From Tetrapisispora phaffii CBS 4417 (lineage: Eukaryota > Ascomycota > Saccharomycetes > Saccharomycetales > Saccharomycetaceae): 64,000 nucleotides of DNA. The stretch lies in NCBI RefSeq assembly GCF_000236905.1, contig NC_016532.1, positions 62,001-126,000 of the forward strand, in the 5' to 3' direction. The notes beneath the pieces were generated by a model. The model did not search any database. It was not told the origin of the DNA and saw only the letters and a program-made list of their open reading frames with translations. The translations under genes were made by a program, and so were the position numbers. Of this stretch, positions 45,857 to 58,600 are shown one piece after another. Each line of letters begins with the position of its first letter. The stretch's first letter is position 1.

Positions 45857-48727
45857 ATGACAAGAAACCCATTCATGGTTGATCCAAACAATGGTTCTCC
45901 TATTCGATCTCCTAATAAACCAAATTTAACTAGATTCTCTACTCATTCAAGCGAAGAGACGAGTAATTGGCAGGCTAACAGCGGCGAAGACCCTTTTGCC
46001 GATGGATCTGAGTACAACCAAACTAACCAATTCCAAGGGCTTCCACCTTCTCCATCCAGAGCTGCTATGAGATACTCCCCAGACAGACGTCATAGAACTC
46101 AATTCTATAGGGATAGTGCAAATAATACCCCAGTAGCCAGTAGGTTCCAAGCCAATATGCAACAGTCTCCATCTAGACCAGGCGACACTATAATTCAATT
46201 CAATGAACCAGCACATCACAGTTATGATATTGCTGATATGACTTCTAGTTACTATCCAGACAGCACCAATCCAAGGGAACAGAATAATAACTTGTTTGGA
46301 AACAGCAATAGAAATTACTCACAATATTCTGGTTCAATGGCCTCTACAGCAGCTAGTTCGTTTGAGACTGATGAGAAATTTAGGAAATCCTTTGAAAGTG
46401 AATCTTATACAGTTTATTCAGGTGATACTTTTGAGGAAACGAGATATGAAGTTAACCATCCTATCCGTAAAGACTACGTCAGACGTGCTAATTCGGAAAG
46501 TAGGAGTAGACCTGTGATCGCTGCTCCCTCGAGTAAAGCAATCTTGAGATTGGATAACCCAATTCCAAGAGGTCTACTGGATACCCTTCCCAAAAGAAAC
46601 TCTCCAGAGTATACTGAAATGAGGTATACAGCATGTACCGTTGAGGCCGATGATTTCGTTAATGAGGGATACTCTTTACGATCCAGCGAAATGAATAGAG
46701 AATGTCAAGTTGCAATTTGTATTACAATGTACAATGAAGATAAATATGCATTGGCAAGAACTCTCCATTCTGTTATGAGAAATATTGCTCATTTATGTAA
46801 ACGTGAAAAATCAACAGTTTGGGGTCCAAATGGTTGGAAAAAAGTTACTGTTATCTTGGTCACTGATGGTAGATCGAAGGTTAATGCAGGTTCGCTTGAT
46901 TATTTAGCAGCTATAGGTGTCTACCAAGAAGATATGGCCAAGGCATCTGTTAATGGTGACCCAGTGAAGGCACATATTTTTGAATTAACAACCCAAGTGT
47001 CCTTAAATGAAGATTTGGATTACGTTTCTGAAGATATAGTTCCTGTTCAATTTGTATTCTGTTTGAAAGAAGAAAATAAGAAAAAGATTAACTCACATCG
47101 TTGGTTATTCAATGCTTTCTCGCCTGTGTTACAGCCAAATGTTGTAATGTTGGTAGATGTTGGCACTAAGTTGAATGATACCGCAGTATATCATTTATGG
47201 AAAGCTTTCGATATGGATTCAAATGTGGCAGGTGCAGCTGGTCAAATCACAACTATGAAAGGCAAATATGGTAAAAAATTATTAAATCCATTAGTTGCAT
47301 CACAAAATTTTGAATATAAAATTTCTAATATTTTAGATAAACCATTAGAAAGTATGTTTGGTTATATTTCTGTCTTGCCAGGTGCTTTATCCGCATACAG
47401 ATATCGTGCTCTGCAAAATCATGAAGATGGTACCGGTCCATTACGTTCATATTTCTTAGGTGAGACACAGGAAGGTAGAGACCATGATGTCTTCACAGCT
47501 AACATGTACCTGGCAGAAGATAGAATTCTATGTTGGGAATTGGTTGCCAAAAGAAATGCTAGTTGGGTTTTGAAGTATGTTAAAGAAGCCGAAGGTGAGA
47601 CAGATGTTCCAGAAGAAATACCCGAATTTATTTCTCAAAGAAGACGTTGGTTAAATGGTGCTACCTTTGCAGCTATGTATGCGCAATTACATTTCTACCA
47701 AATTTGGAAGACTAATCATTCCTTCACTCGTAAGGTAATGCTTCACATTGAATTTTTTTATCAATTTGTTCAAATGTTATTTTCCTGGTTTTCTATTAGT
47801 AATTTTGTTTTAACCTTCTATTATTTAGCAGGTTCATTAAACGATGTTATTAAACATGGTGATGTTTTATTTATTTTTTTCAAATATTTAATATTCTGTG
47901 ATTTAGCAAGTTTGTTTATCATTTCAATGGGTAATAGACCACAAGGTGGTAAGTGGTTGTTTATGACATCTTTAATTATATTAACTATTTGTGCAATCTA
48001 CTCTTTAATTTGTGGTTTTACATTTGCTTTTATGACGTTGAATGAGAATACGGAAACTTATGGAACTTTCTTAAGTATAGTGGTTTCATTGCTCTCAACG
48101 TATGGTTTATACACATTTGCATCAATTATGTATCTAGACCCATGGCACATGATTACTTCCTCCATTCAGTATTTTTTTACACTACCTGCATTTACTTGTA
48201 CTTTACAAATTTTTGCATTTTGTAATACACATGATGTCTCTTGGGGTACAAAGGGATCTGGTGTTGAATCGAAACCTCTGTCGAAAGCTATTGTTGTCAA
48301 AGGTCCAGATGGTAAACAAATTGTTGAAACAGACTGGCCACAAGAAGTTGACAAAAAATTCCTTGAAATTAAGAGTCGTTTGAAAGAAATTGAGGTCGAA
48401 GAAACCACAGTTGATGAGTCGCTACAACGTAACGATTATTACAGAGATATTAGAACAAGAATTGTGATGGTATGGATGTTAAGTAACTTAATACTGATCA
48501 TGGCTATCATCGAAGTCTATTCTCCAACTGAAACTAATAATAAATACTTGAAATTTATCCTATGGTCAGTCGCTGCATTAGCCTTATTTAGAGTAACTGG
48601 TTCTATGGCTTTCTTATTCATGAAATATTTACGTGCTATTGTTAGTTTTGCAAATAAAAGAGAAAGCATTGGAGGTTCTATTAATATGAAAATGCCATCG
48701 ATTAAAGTATTCAACACATCCAATTAA
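45857..48727 (+). CDS. CHS2: chitin synthase 2 (primary septum)
   Basis: Membrane glycosyltransferase (family 2, class II) that builds the chitin primary septum at cytokinesis using UDP-GlcNAc. It has 956 residues (963 in S. cerevisiae) and begins [15 protein letters not shown] as in that species. Catalytic motifs: DVGTK near 434, AEDRILCWE near 553, QRRRWLNG near 593. Six or so membrane spans follow in 625-780 and two near 870-915. The N-terminus has five CDK-type S-P-x-K/R sites (S14, S18, S65, S74, S104), matching the ER-retention phosphorylation known for Chs2. It stands directly before CHS3. Confidence 0.98.
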   Translation: MTRNPFMVDPNNGSPIRSPNKPNLTRFSTHSSEETSNWQANSGEDPFADGSEYNQTNQFQGLPPSPSRAAMRYSPDRRHRTQFYRDSANNTPVASRFQANMQQSPSRPGDTIIQFNEPAHHSYDIADMTSSYYPDSTNPREQNNNLFGNSNRNYSQYSGSMASTAASSFETDEKFRKSFESESYTVYSGDTFEETRYEVNHPIRKDYVRRANSESRSRPVIAAPSSKAILRLDNPIPRGLLDTLPKRNSPEYTEMRYTACTVEADDFVNEGYSLRSSEMNRECQVAICITMYNEDKYALARTLHSVMRNIAHLCKREKSTVWGPNGWKKVTVILVTDGRSKVNAGSLDYLAAIGVYQEDMAKASVNGDPVKAHIFELTTQVSLNEDLDYVSEDIVPVQFVFCLKEENKKKINSHRWLFNAFSPVLQPNVVMLVDVGTKLNDTAVYHLWKAFDMDSNVAGAAGQITTMKGKYGKKLLNPLVASQNFEYKISNILDKPLESMFGYISVLPGALSAYRYRALQNHEDGTGPLRSYFLGETQEGRDHDVFTANMYLAEDRILCWELVAKRNASWVLKYVKEAEGETDVPEEIPEFISQRRRWLNGATFAAMYAQLHFYQIWKTNHSFTRKVMLHIEFFYQFVQMLFSWFSISNFVLTFYYLAGSLNDVIKHGDVLFIFFKYLIFCDLASLFIISMGNRPQGGKWLFMTSLIILTICAIYSLICGFTFAFMTLNENTETYGTFLSIVVSLLSTYGLYTFASIMYLDPWHMITSSIQYFFTLPAFTCTLQIFAFCNTHDVSWGTKGSGVESKPLSKAIVVKGPDGKQIVETDWPQEVDKKFLEIKSRLKEIEVEETTVDESLQRNDYYRDIRTRIVMVWMLSNLILIMAIIEVYSPTETNNKYLKFILWSVAALALFRVTGSMAFLFMKYLRAIVSFANKRESIGGSINMKMPSIKVFNTSN

Positions 48728-49190
48728 AGACAATAGAATTTAGAACTATCCTTAACTTCAAATTAGCATTATATACCCCCCACTTAAATAAATTCAAATA
48801 TTGAGATTCTGTATATTAAGTATATTCAATAAAGATATATAATAACTTTAATCATTTAACCAATGAGTAGTGCTTGACTAAATATATAATTATCGTTATG
48901 GGTCATTCCAGCTTTGTTATCGGTGTTTGCGCTGTAAGCGTCCATGGGGTGACACAGAATTAAATTCTGTCATTATATTTGCATTATTAACTAAATCGTT
49001 TTTTACTTTCACAAACATATTTGTTGTGGTTTTATTAATATACTTTTTAAAGAGTTATAGTTATAGTTTTGTACATTATATATAGCTAGAAACTTTTGTT
49101 GTCAAAGTTCTTAAGCAACCAACCAAAGAGTAAGGATCTTCGATATCATTTTTATGGAGGTAAAATAAGATAATTAATTAACAATCTAAA
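48728..49190. other. intergenic region CHS2-CHS3
   Basis: 463 AT-rich bases. ACAGAAT and ATTCTGT form a 7-base stem with a TAA loop near 48954-48970. TATA-like sequence near 49077. An in-frame TAA four codons before the CHS3 ATG fixes its start. No gene was recognised. Confidence 0.45.
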
Positions 49191-52100
49191 ATGAATGTTG
49201 GAAATTCAGATGCCACAAATAATGCTGAAAGTGAGACCTTGGATAATAATTCAGCATATGATAGCAACTCAGCGGAGAATGGAGTTAGTGAACATAGATT
49301 ACGCTGGTATCAAAAATTTGGTAGATTCGCAAATACAGGTGATGCTAGGGCAAGATTTAATTATTGGCTGTTTTACTGTTATTTACTAACATTTTGGATT
49401 CCAGCAGCTCTTTTAGCTAAATGTGGTATGAGAGAACATGGAAGGAGAGTGGCTTGGAGAGAGAAGATAGGTCTCCTATCTATTATCTTGTTCTTAGGCT
49501 TGTTTGTATCATTTCTGACATTTGGATTCAATAGAACAATCTGCTCTCCAGTTGAGAACACTAGGGATCACAAAGACAATTTTTCTGATACATTACTAAT
49601 GCATGGTAAGGCTTTCAATCTTCAACTATTTAATCATATCGTTGTACCAGGGATCTCTCAAACTACCAACTTCATGGGTGAACCTTATAATTATGGTGGC
49701 TATGATGCCAGTTTTTTGTTTCAGAACGTTAATGGAAATTGTAAAGGATTAATTACACCTAAAGATAACTGTACAATACCACATAATGATATTGGAGATC
49801 TAGCGTGGTACTATCCTTGTAAAATTCTTAACGACGTTGGAGAACTTATTGAATATTCAAATGAAATGGAATTAGAAAGTCACTTTGATGGATGGAATTG
49901 TCATACATCAAATATCTCAAGAGAAGAATTTTATAAAATGAACTCATCAGTTACTGTCACATATAAATGGGAGGATTTGAAGAAACAATCAAATAAGTTG
50001 GTAGTTGTAAACGGTCAGGTGTTGGATTTGAGTCGTTTGGATTATTTAGATAGATATAATTTGAACTATCCCATTCATTTTGACGAAATAAAAACATTAA
50101 AATTAGAAGGTTATGATCTGTCATTGCTATATACTTCTGAGGGTCAGAAAAGGATGTTACGTTGTCTTACTGAAATAACAAAAGTTGGCATTATTGATTC
50201 AAAAACAGTGGGATGCCTAATTGCAGATGTAGTACTATATCTATCATTAGTCATTATTTTAAGCATTGTCATCAGTAAATTTTTCTTTGCCTGTTATTTC
50301 AAGTGGGTTATTGCAAAGGGTCAAGGTGTCTCTAAAGTAGATAATAAAACTTTCCTTAAAGAATTAAGAGATATTGAAAAGTGGTCGAACAATACATTAG
50401 AACAAGATCAAGAGAATTTAAATAATAATATCCAAAGAAGTTCAAATAATAACGATGATCAAGGTAATAATGATTTCGAAATTGAGACTCCAATTAAATT
50501 TAATGAAAAGGTTGAAAAACATTTTCCATACCTTTCAAGAATTAAACATGTCAACAACAAACCTTCAACCGATGATAATATTGACATATCAGTTAAGGGT
50601 TACACGACTATTTCATTACAAGACCACTTCCACAAAGTTAGTAGCAGCAGTCAATGTCTATTAAAAACAAATTCCTTTTTAAATGGGCTTAATTCTTCAA
50701 TCAGTTTAGTGCCTTCTGATAAAGGAAGCACGTCTCAATTACAATTTGAAAAGTCTTTAATTCACAAGAAAGCTTTAGTGCAACCAGATATATATTTCAC
50801 ACCGTTTAACTTTCCCCTTGTGTACACAGTATGTTTTGTCACTTGCTACTCAGAGGAAGCAGAAGGTATAAAGGCCACTTTGGATTCATTGACAGCCACA
50901 GACTATCCAGGTTCTCATAAACTGTTAATGGTAGTATGTGATGGTCTGGTAAAGGGTTCGAATAATGATAAAACGACACCAGAAATCTGCATTAGTATGA
51001 TGGAAGATTTTGTGATTGATCCCACAGATGTAGAAGCAAGTTCTTATATTGCTGTTGCAACAGGAAGAAGGAGACACAATATGGCAAAGATATATTGCGG
51101 TTATTATAGATATAAAGGCAATGATATTAAAAATAAAGATAAAAGATTACCAATGGTGACTATAGTTAAATGTGGATTACCAGAAGAATCACAAGATGTT
51201 AAGCCTGGAAACAGAGGTAAGCGTGATTCCCAAGTGTTAATGATGTCCTTTTTCCAGAAACTACTATTTAATGAACGTATGACAGAATTGGAATATCATT
51301 TACTGAAAGGTATTTGGCAAATAACAGGCACAAACGCAACATTTTATGAACTAATACTAATGGTGGATGCAGATACAAAAGTTTACCCAAACTCAATATC
51401 TCATATGGTGGCAGAGATGATTAAAGATCCACTTATAATGGGTTTGTGTGGTGAGACTAAAATAGTCAATAAAGCACAGTCATGGGTAACAATGATTCAA
51501 GTTTTTGAATATTACATATCTCATCATCAAACAAAAGCTTTTGAGTCTGTTTTTGGTTCAGTAACATGTTTACCAGGTTGTTTTTCGATGTATAGACTAA
51601 AAGCTCCAAAAGGAACAGAGGGCTTCTGGGTGCCAATATTGATAAATCCTGACATTGTCGAAAAGTATTCTGATAATGTAACAAATACCTTACATAAAAA
51701 AAATTTGCTATTACTCGGTGAGGATCGTTACTTATCATCACTTTTACTGAAAACCCACTCTGGAAGGAAAATGGTCTTTGTCCCTAAGGCTGCATGTAAA
51801 ACTATGGTGCCTGACACATTTAAAGTTTTATTATCACAAAGAAGACGTTGGGTAAACTCTACAATACATAATTTATTTGAACTTGTATTGGTTCGAGATT
51901 TATGTGGAACATTCTGTTTCTCAATGCAATTCTTCATTTTAATTGAATTAATTGGAACTTTGGTTCTTCCATTGGCTATTTGTTTCACAATGTACATAAT
52001 ATTTTTTTCTATCACTTCCTCACCAACACCCGTCATCACTTTGGTATTGCTAGCATTAATTTTAGGATTACCTGGTATACTAGTTGTGGTGACAGCAACA

Positions 52101-52331
52101 AGGATCTCTTACATTATGTGGCTAGGAGTATATATTTTGGCACTTCCAATTTGGAATTTTGTTATCCCAGTATATGCGTATTGGAAATTTGATGACTTCT
52201 CTTGGGGAGACACTAGAGCTGTCGATGGAGAAACGAAAGACAACCATGGAGATGATGAAGGTATTTTTGATTATTCGAATATCAAATTAATGAAATTAGA
52301 AGATCATATAAAATTAGACAGTAATATTTAA
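49191..52331 (+). CDS. CHS3: chitin synthase 3 (class IV)
   Basis: Makes most cell-wall chitin, the bud-neck ring and chitosan precursor; traffics through chitosomes under Chs4-Chs7 control. It has 1046 residues against 1165 in S. cerevisiae; the difference is mainly the N-terminus, as the first membrane span (FYCYLLTFWIPAALLAKCGM) starts near residue 60 rather than about 170. An upstream in-frame stop rules out a longer start. The luminal region contains FLFQNVNGNCKGLITPKDNC. Catalytic motifs: VDADTKVYP near 724, EDRYLSS near 843, QRRRWVNST near 882. C-terminal spans are followed by FDDFSWGDTR. Confidence 0.97.
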   Translation: MNVGNSDATNNAESETLDNNSAYDSNSAENGVSEHRLRWYQKFGRFANTGDARARFNYWLFYCYLLTFWIPAALLAKCGMREHGRRVAWREKIGLLSIILFLGLFVSFLTFGFNRTICSPVENTRDHKDNFSDTLLMHGKAFNLQLFNHIVVPGISQTTNFMGEPYNYGGYDASFLFQNVNGNCKGLITPKDNCTIPHNDIGDLAWYYPCKILNDVGELIEYSNEMELESHFDGWNCHTSNISREEFYKMNSSVTVTYKWEDLKKQSNKLVVVNGQVLDLSRLDYLDRYNLNYPIHFDEIKTLKLEGYDLSLLYTSEGQKRMLRCLTEITKVGIIDSKTVGCLIADVVLYLSLVIILSIVISKFFFACYFKWVIAKGQGVSKVDNKTFLKELRDIEKWSNNTLEQDQENLNNNIQRSSNNNDDQGNNDFEIETPIKFNEKVEKHFPYLSRIKHVNNKPSTDDNIDISVKGYTTISLQDHFHKVSSSSQCLLKTNSFLNGLNSSISLVPSDKGSTSQLQFEKSLIHKKALVQPDIYFTPFNFPLVYTVCFVTCYSEEAEGIKATLDSLTATDYPGSHKLLMVVCDGLVKGSNNDKTTPEICISMMEDFVIDPTDVEASSYIAVATGRRRHNMAKIYCGYYRYKGNDIKNKDKRLPMVTIVKCGLPEESQDVKPGNRGKRDSQVLMMSFFQKLLFNERMTELEYHLLKGIWQITGTNATFYELILMVDADTKVYPNSISHMVAEMIKDPLIMGLCGETKIVNKAQSWVTMIQVFEYYISHHQTKAFESVFGSVTCLPGCFSMYRLKAPKGTEGFWVPILINPDIVEKYSDNVTNTLHKKNLLLLGEDRYLSSLLLKTHSGRKMVFVPKAACKTMVPDTFKVLLSQRRRWVNSTIHNLFELVLVRDLCGTFCFSMQFFILIELIGTLVLPLAICFTMYIIFFSITSSPTPVITLVLLALILGLPGILVVVTATRISYIMWLGVYILALPIWNFVIPVYAYWKFDDFSWGDTRAVDGETKDNHGDDEGIFDYSNIKLMKLEDHIKLDSNI

Positions 52332-52588
52332 TAAAATAAGGAACTGATATTAATTAAAAAGTTGTATAGTTATGAATAATTTAAAAATTTAATATGCAAG
52401 ATATTAACATGTAAACATACATATGTATAAGTACCTATATATAATGATAAAAATTTATTTAGTGAGTAACGACTCAAATGCATGTTATGAACAATAATGT
52501 ATTTTCATTGGCTTGGGATATCGTATCATTAGAATAAAATATTTTTGATGATTTTATTAATGTTAAATTAGGGTTTTTTGATAAGTCT

Positions 52589-54499
52589 CTAAAAGAATTT
52601 TTCTTCTTCTTCGTGGTCATAGATTGTGGATACATCGTCATATAAATCCACTTTACGAGAGTTTCTTATCCAGGCCTTTTCGAAATCTTCTACGTCAGCC
52701 CATCTTTGGAACCAGCCTTTGTCTTTCAAAATATTTTCAACTGGAGAACCTTCAACTGGGAAGAAATAACATAAAGTGATGTATACTAAGAAACTAACAA
52801 ACCAACCAATCCAGTAACTTAAGTAATATAATTTAGTTGCACCTTCAGAAACAGTGATTTGAGGAGCACCAACATCACCGATAAAACCTGGTAAATTAGG
52901 TGCGACACCACAGAAATATGCAACGCAAGCTCTCCAATTAAAACCATACCTATTACCAAACATATAATATGAACCTGGTTGGTTTGAATAAAGATGTGAC
53001 AGTTTAATATAACCTCTTCTGACGACAAAATAATCAGCAGCTAGAACACCAGCAATGGAAGATAAGAAAATTGCGTATGCACTCAATGCAGCAGTAAATT
53101 TACTTGATGATGCTAATAAATTCCATGGACATATGCATAAAGCCATAAATGCACAAAACATGGAACCACGTCTAATGTTAATGAATTTTGGAACTAACGC
53201 AGACATATCAGTACCGCATGATAACGAATTGGCAGATATATTTGTACCTAATTGGGCAATAACAAAGACAAAAGATATCAAGAACACACCTGCTCTGGTT
53301 CCTTTTGAGAAAGAATCATCTAAAAACTTTTGTAAAACATCAACTGGAGACCAATAATTTTCACCATATAACTCATAACCAGCAGCAGTAACTAAGATAC
53401 CAATCAAACTAGTGATAGAAAATAAAAATGGAATGGCAAACATCTGTGAATATAAGGATGATATTTTGGTTTTTGAGAACCTTGAAAAATCAGGAGCATT
53501 GACAGTAAGAGTAGAGAAGTTATTCATACATGTCATCATTGATCTAATGAAAGCCCATGAAAAATCAGAACCTGTTGGTTTATAGTCTGTTAGGTGATCT
53601 AATGCAATTTTACCATCAGCTTTTCTAACAGCCCAAATTAGAAAACCGAAGCAAGCAAAAGGAACCAGACATGCTTTAACTGTGAATAAATGTCTAATTT
53701 TATGTGGTGGAACTAATAAAAATGGAAAACTTACTACCCAGAAAATGAAGAAACACATGAACTCATATGTTGTTGTATTCTTTTGATTGATATTATCAGG
53801 GATTCTAGTTGGTAAATCAGTGCCAAATATCGATTGTAACATTAGTGATATTGGTGTCACACAAATCCAAGCTTGGACCGAATACCAAATAATCGCCAAA
53901 ACAACACGATTAATGATAGGCCATAAAGAGAAATACACACCAAATGAAGCTCTTGCGGATACTGGGAATGATAAGTGATAAGCAGCACCAATTCTTGACG
54001 ATAAAGAAACAAAGATGGCAACAAATGAGTAACCTAACCAAACGGTAATCCAACATTGCCACCAATTCAAACCCAATTGTAAACCTGTGTCTGCAACTTC
54101 CCAAGTGTTGATATTGAAACATTCTGCTAGCCAAAACCATAAGTAATTATACCAAGACCATACCCTTCTTGCTTTTTCTACTGGTCTTAAATCATGATTA
54201 TACATGAACGAGTGCAGAAAGGGTATCCCAATAGTGGATTTATCCGCAACGATATATTCGTAATAGAACCTTTCCCATTTCGAAGATTGCTCGAGAATAG
54301 TAGTGTAAGCGTATTCAGTGTCACTTTCTTCTTCGAATGAATTGATATCATCTAATGTTTTAGTAAATGTGCCTATAGTATCTGCTGTGCTGCTGTCGAG
54401 TTCATTCCTCTGTTTCATTTTACTAGAGGATTCATATTCGAATTTATTATCTGTGCTAGACGATTGATGGAAACTATGACCACTTGATATATTGTTCAT
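52589..54499 (-). CDS. FUR4: uracil permease Fur4 (NCS1 family)
   Basis: Plasma-membrane uracil/H+ symporter of the nucleobase-cation-symport-1 family. It has 636 residues (633 in S. cerevisiae). The cytosolic N-terminus (about 1-110) is Ser/Asp/Glu-rich, as in the region that controls ubiquitin-dependent endocytosis. Then come about 12 membrane spans, starting around VWSWYNYLWFWLAECFNINTW and including SFPVSARASFG, FVIAQLGTNISANSLSCGTD and GFIGDVGAPQITVSEGA. The paralogues Fui1 and Dal4 are alternatives; position between CHS3 and SNQ2/GAL1 favours Fur4. Confidence 0.93.
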   Translation of the reverse strand: MNNISSGHSFHQSSSTDNKFEYESSSKMKQRNELDSSTADTIGTFTKTLDDINSFEEESDTEYAYTTILEQSSKWERFYYEYIVADKSTIGIPFLHSFMYNHDLRPVEKARRVWSWYNYLWFWLAECFNINTWEVADTGLQLGLNWWQCWITVWLGYSFVAIFVSLSSRIGAAYHLSFPVSARASFGVYFSLWPIINRVVLAIIWYSVQAWICVTPISLMLQSIFGTDLPTRIPDNINQKNTTTYEFMCFFIFWVVSFPFLLVPPHKIRHLFTVKACLVPFACFGFLIWAVRKADGKIALDHLTDYKPTGSDFSWAFIRSMMTCMNNFSTLTVNAPDFSRFSKTKISSLYSQMFAIPFLFSITSLIGILVTAAGYELYGENYWSPVDVLQKFLDDSFSKGTRAGVFLISFVFVIAQLGTNISANSLSCGTDMSALVPKFINIRRGSMFCAFMALCICPWNLLASSSKFTAALSAYAIFLSSIAGVLAADYFVVRRGYIKLSHLYSNQPGSYYMFGNRYGFNWRACVAYFCGVAPNLPGFIGDVGAPQITVSEGATKLYYLSYWIGWFVSFLVYITLCYFFPVEGSPVENILKDKGWFQRWADVEDFEKAWIRNSRKVDLYDDVSTIYDHEEEEKFF

Positions 54500-55603
54500 G
54501 ATGGAGCAAGAGTTGTAGAGCTAGGCAAGACATATACAAACAGAAAAGAATGGTATTTTAAATATAATACGATGTATACACCATACGCAAGGATGAACAT
54601 AAATAAAATAGATGAATTGACTAAAATATCTGCCGGTAAATAATTTTATATAAACATGTATTCACATGTACCCCATAACTAAAAGCATATAAAGAGAATA
54701 AAACTGAAGTAACTATTCATTATACAAAGAATCATATTATCAGTTACTTATATACATAAAATATAGTCTTTAGCTAATGCTGAAGTCATCGGGAAAAAAA
54801 AATTTTATTTGTTTATAAATATATATGCTGTGGTTGTTTCTACTACTGCCGATAAGAGAATCACAGAAGATGCTATGCTATCAAAGAATCGAATTGTTGA
54901 TAGTCGACAAACAGTGACAACTATTGACTAAGAATAATCTGCTAATGAAAAAAAAGTATCTTGTAAAATTTTGTCGAGATGAGATGGAAGAGCCATTTCT
55001 GAAACCCTAGCTACATAATAATACCATCGACCAATACTTAATAAAACTTATATGGGAATTTGTTTGTTATCATAAAATTACAAGAATGTTGTAGAGAATT
55101 TACCGTAGCGATGTAATGGAAGGTCACAGCGAGATCTATTATCGTTCAAAACGGGTAATCGCATTCTTGGGTTTTCGAAATATTTTGCTAAGAAATTGCG
55201 CAGGAACTGGTCAAATTTATGCATGAATGTAGTGACACGGTGATGTCAAGATTATCGTTTCATTTTTCCTCGAGACTTCGAACTTCTAAGAAAAGAGCAA
55301 AAGTATTAACAATTGAATAATTGGAAATAGTAGACACGATTATATTCATCTCATTGGTAGATCGGCACATCATATAGTCTCGATAATCAGTTCAAGTTAA
55401 AGTAAATTTTATTGTATATTATTGTTGTTGATATTATTATTATTATGTAAGTTTATTTAAAAATTGTAACATTAATGTAAATTAGGGTATTATTGTTCAT
55501 AAATGTCAGTTTTTTTACTGACGAGACTTTTTTATCAGTAGTCACTCAATACAAATGAGATTATTGAATGATGAATACGTTATTTTTCTTGAAATTAATA
55601 TCG
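54500..55603. promoter_or_regulatory. FUR4 promoter region / SNQ2 3' flank
   Basis: 1104 bases with no recognised gene. A Reb1-type CGGGTAA lies at 55152-55158, a GATAAG core at 54851-54856, and an AAAATTTT run followed by GAGATGAGATG (a PAC-like, imperfect motif) near 54967-54986. GTCAGT and ACTGAC flank a run of six Ts near 55506-55523, a possible SNQ2 3'-end hairpin. POA1, next to FUR4 in S. cerevisiae, is absent. Confidence 0.4.
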
Positions 55604-58600
55604 CTATTTCTTAAATCTCTTTAAGAACTTGGAGATTTTTTCTGGAGATATGAATGAGACACCTCTGACATGGACAATGTAATATACACCGACCATGGCA
55701 CAGATGTTGAATCCAATGTAAGCCCAATAGAAACCGAAGTTTCTCCATAGGTAACTGTAACTTGAACCAATGTAAGTCAAATATTCATCACCAACTGAGT
55801 AAATACAGTAACCACAGTTAGCGGTATCATTTGGATTGGAAACATAACCAGTGTTGGTTTCTAGGAACCTTTCTAAGTACTGACCACAAGTTTGACCAGA
55901 TGGAGGATTGAAGTAACTTAATTCTTTCTTAGAACATATCACAGGTTTCTCATGTAACATAATGCCAACTAAATTTTGAACGAAGTAAGTGTATGGGGAA
56001 GCCTTCCACATAAAAGTCCAGAAACCTGGCATTAATCTTTCTGGTTGTGTAACACCACAGAAAGAAATCAAGAAAGACAAAGTTAGACCCATTAGAATAG
56101 CAGCCGATGGTAGATTTGGTGACATGTATAACACCATTAAACCTAAACCAACATAGAATAATTGGAAAAGAATGCAGTAGTTCAAATAGAAAACAGCTGA
56201 TCTTGAGGCTTCGAAGAAAATTCTTAGCGGGAAATATAATGAAACGAAGAAAATAGTGGAGAATACTAAATGGTACGGAATTTCACTCATATATTGTGTA
56301 ATCAAAACTAAAGACCAATGGAACATATTAGATTTAGATTCTCTAACTTCAAATAGCTCTCTTGAAGCAATAGCACGAGCTTGGATTTGGTTCATAGAAG
56401 GAGCAGAAATAACGATAGCCATGAAAGCAGCAAATAATGCATGTTGTAAACCTGCATATGTAGTACCAACATTATAAAATGTGAAACCAATGAAAAGACC
56501 ACCGACAATGTGAAGCATCAATTTAGACATGATATAATTCAAATCTCTCCATAGAATCGTGGCAGTTCTGAAATAGACATATCTAAATTGATAAAAGTAA
56601 GAAGTAGCATATTTCTGTGCCGCTTTTCCTTCGCCATCAGAATTAGCATTAGCGCTTAAACCCTTAATCATATTGTTAATTTCAATTTCAGAGTTTTTAT
56701 AAGTGGAAGAATTCTTCCAAATTTCATGCCAATCATCTTTAACAGACGCAGTTGCACCGGCACCAATAGCTTCCAAAATATATTCTGCTGGATTTTCTTT
56801 ACGTTCACACTTTCTAGCACCATGATCTTCGAAGTAAGTTAATAAATCTTTCGAGTTTTCACCAATATCACCAAAATAAACAGTTTGACCACCCTTCTTC
56901 AATAATAATAGTCTATCGAATTGTTCAAATAAAGTGGCCGAAGGTTGATGAATAGTACATAAAATAGATTGACCAGAAGCAGCCAGTTTCTTCAATAATT
57001 GGATAATCGACCAAGAAGATTGTGAGTCTAAACCAGAAGTAGGTTCGTCCAAGAATAATAATAAATCAGGCTTTGCGACTAATTCAACACCAATAGATAA
57101 CTTTTTTCTTTGTTCAACGTTTAGACCACGACCAATACCACCAACTAGGGCTTCAGCATATTCATCCATATCTAAGACACGAATAATTCTTTCGACATAA
57201 TCCATTTTTTCGGAATCTGGAAGATGTTGAGGTTGACGCATTCTAGCAGAAAATTGTAAAGATTCTCTAACTGTCAATTCAGCAATATGAACATCTTGTT
57301 GTTGCACATAACCGGTACGTCTTTCAAAACTTGCATCAATGGGTTTGCCATTCACTAACATATCACCAGTAATAATACCAACATTTCTCTGAGCTAAAGT
57401 GTTTAACAATGTTGTCTTACCGGCACCAGATTCACCCATTAAGGCTGTCATAGTACCTGGACGACAGAAACCAGAAACGTTATCTAATAACATACGCATA
57501 CCACCATCGTAAGGAATTGTGAAACATACCTTGTTCCAAACAAAAGTACCAGTACTTTCTAAACCTTCAAAGGTACCATCATCTTCAGATGAAGAAGAAC
57601 CTGTCATATATTTCTCCTTTGATTCTGATAAGTTTAATTTATCGTGAGTTTCTTCATCATTTGCGGTGTTGCTGTTTGGGTGTTTGTAACCTTTTTTAAA
57701 GACCAACGCGTCACCACCACCAACAGTTGGTCTCTTGAATTCTGTAAGAAAAGCTTTAATAGAAAAGTAACCGATGATGAAACACCATAAAATACCAAAA
57801 TTTCTCCATGTGTGTTTATATTCGTATTGGAAGTAAGCCTTTAAATAGTCATCCCCTAACACATAGCTCTGACCTTCAACAGAACCTGTGAAGGCACAAA
57901 CTTGATTTTCAGAAGCAATATTTTCATAACCTGCACCAGAAGGAACTAAAGTACCACCACAGTCTAAACGTCTTCCATGGAATTCGGCGTTTAACATAGA
58001 TTCGAAAGCATATCTAATAGGTAGAACGTAAGAAATCCATTTAAACCAAGGATGCATAGCAGGTAATTGAATCATATATGTTGAGTACATAGAAATAGCC
58101 ATCATTAAAATACCAGCAATAGAATTAGCTTGAGCCAAATTATCACAAACGGATGTAATCATTTCAAATAAACCATTAATAGTTTCTGAACATAAGAACA
58201 AAAATAGGTAAACGGTAAAGAATGCACCAGCTGAAGTATGTAAACCAGCTAAGAAATACAAAATGATGATGAAACATGTCAAACCTATCAATCTAAATGG
58301 CATAGGAGCAATGGTAGAGGCGAAAGCTTCAGCAGACAAATGATATAGCGAATATGCTTTATGTTTCTGTAGAATTGGTCTACTGTCTAAGTTAATATTT
58401 GCTAGACCGATTAATGAGTAATACAACAATGCAAAATATAAGACACCACCTCTGGAGAAAGCACCGTTGGTAGCTGATGGTGTTTTATAAAACAATGAAC
58501 CTGTGACAAATGCTTGAACAATAGCAGCAACGGTGTTGATAACTGTTGAGGTTTTATCACCGTAAATTCTTTGGAAACCACGCTTAACACATAATTGGAC

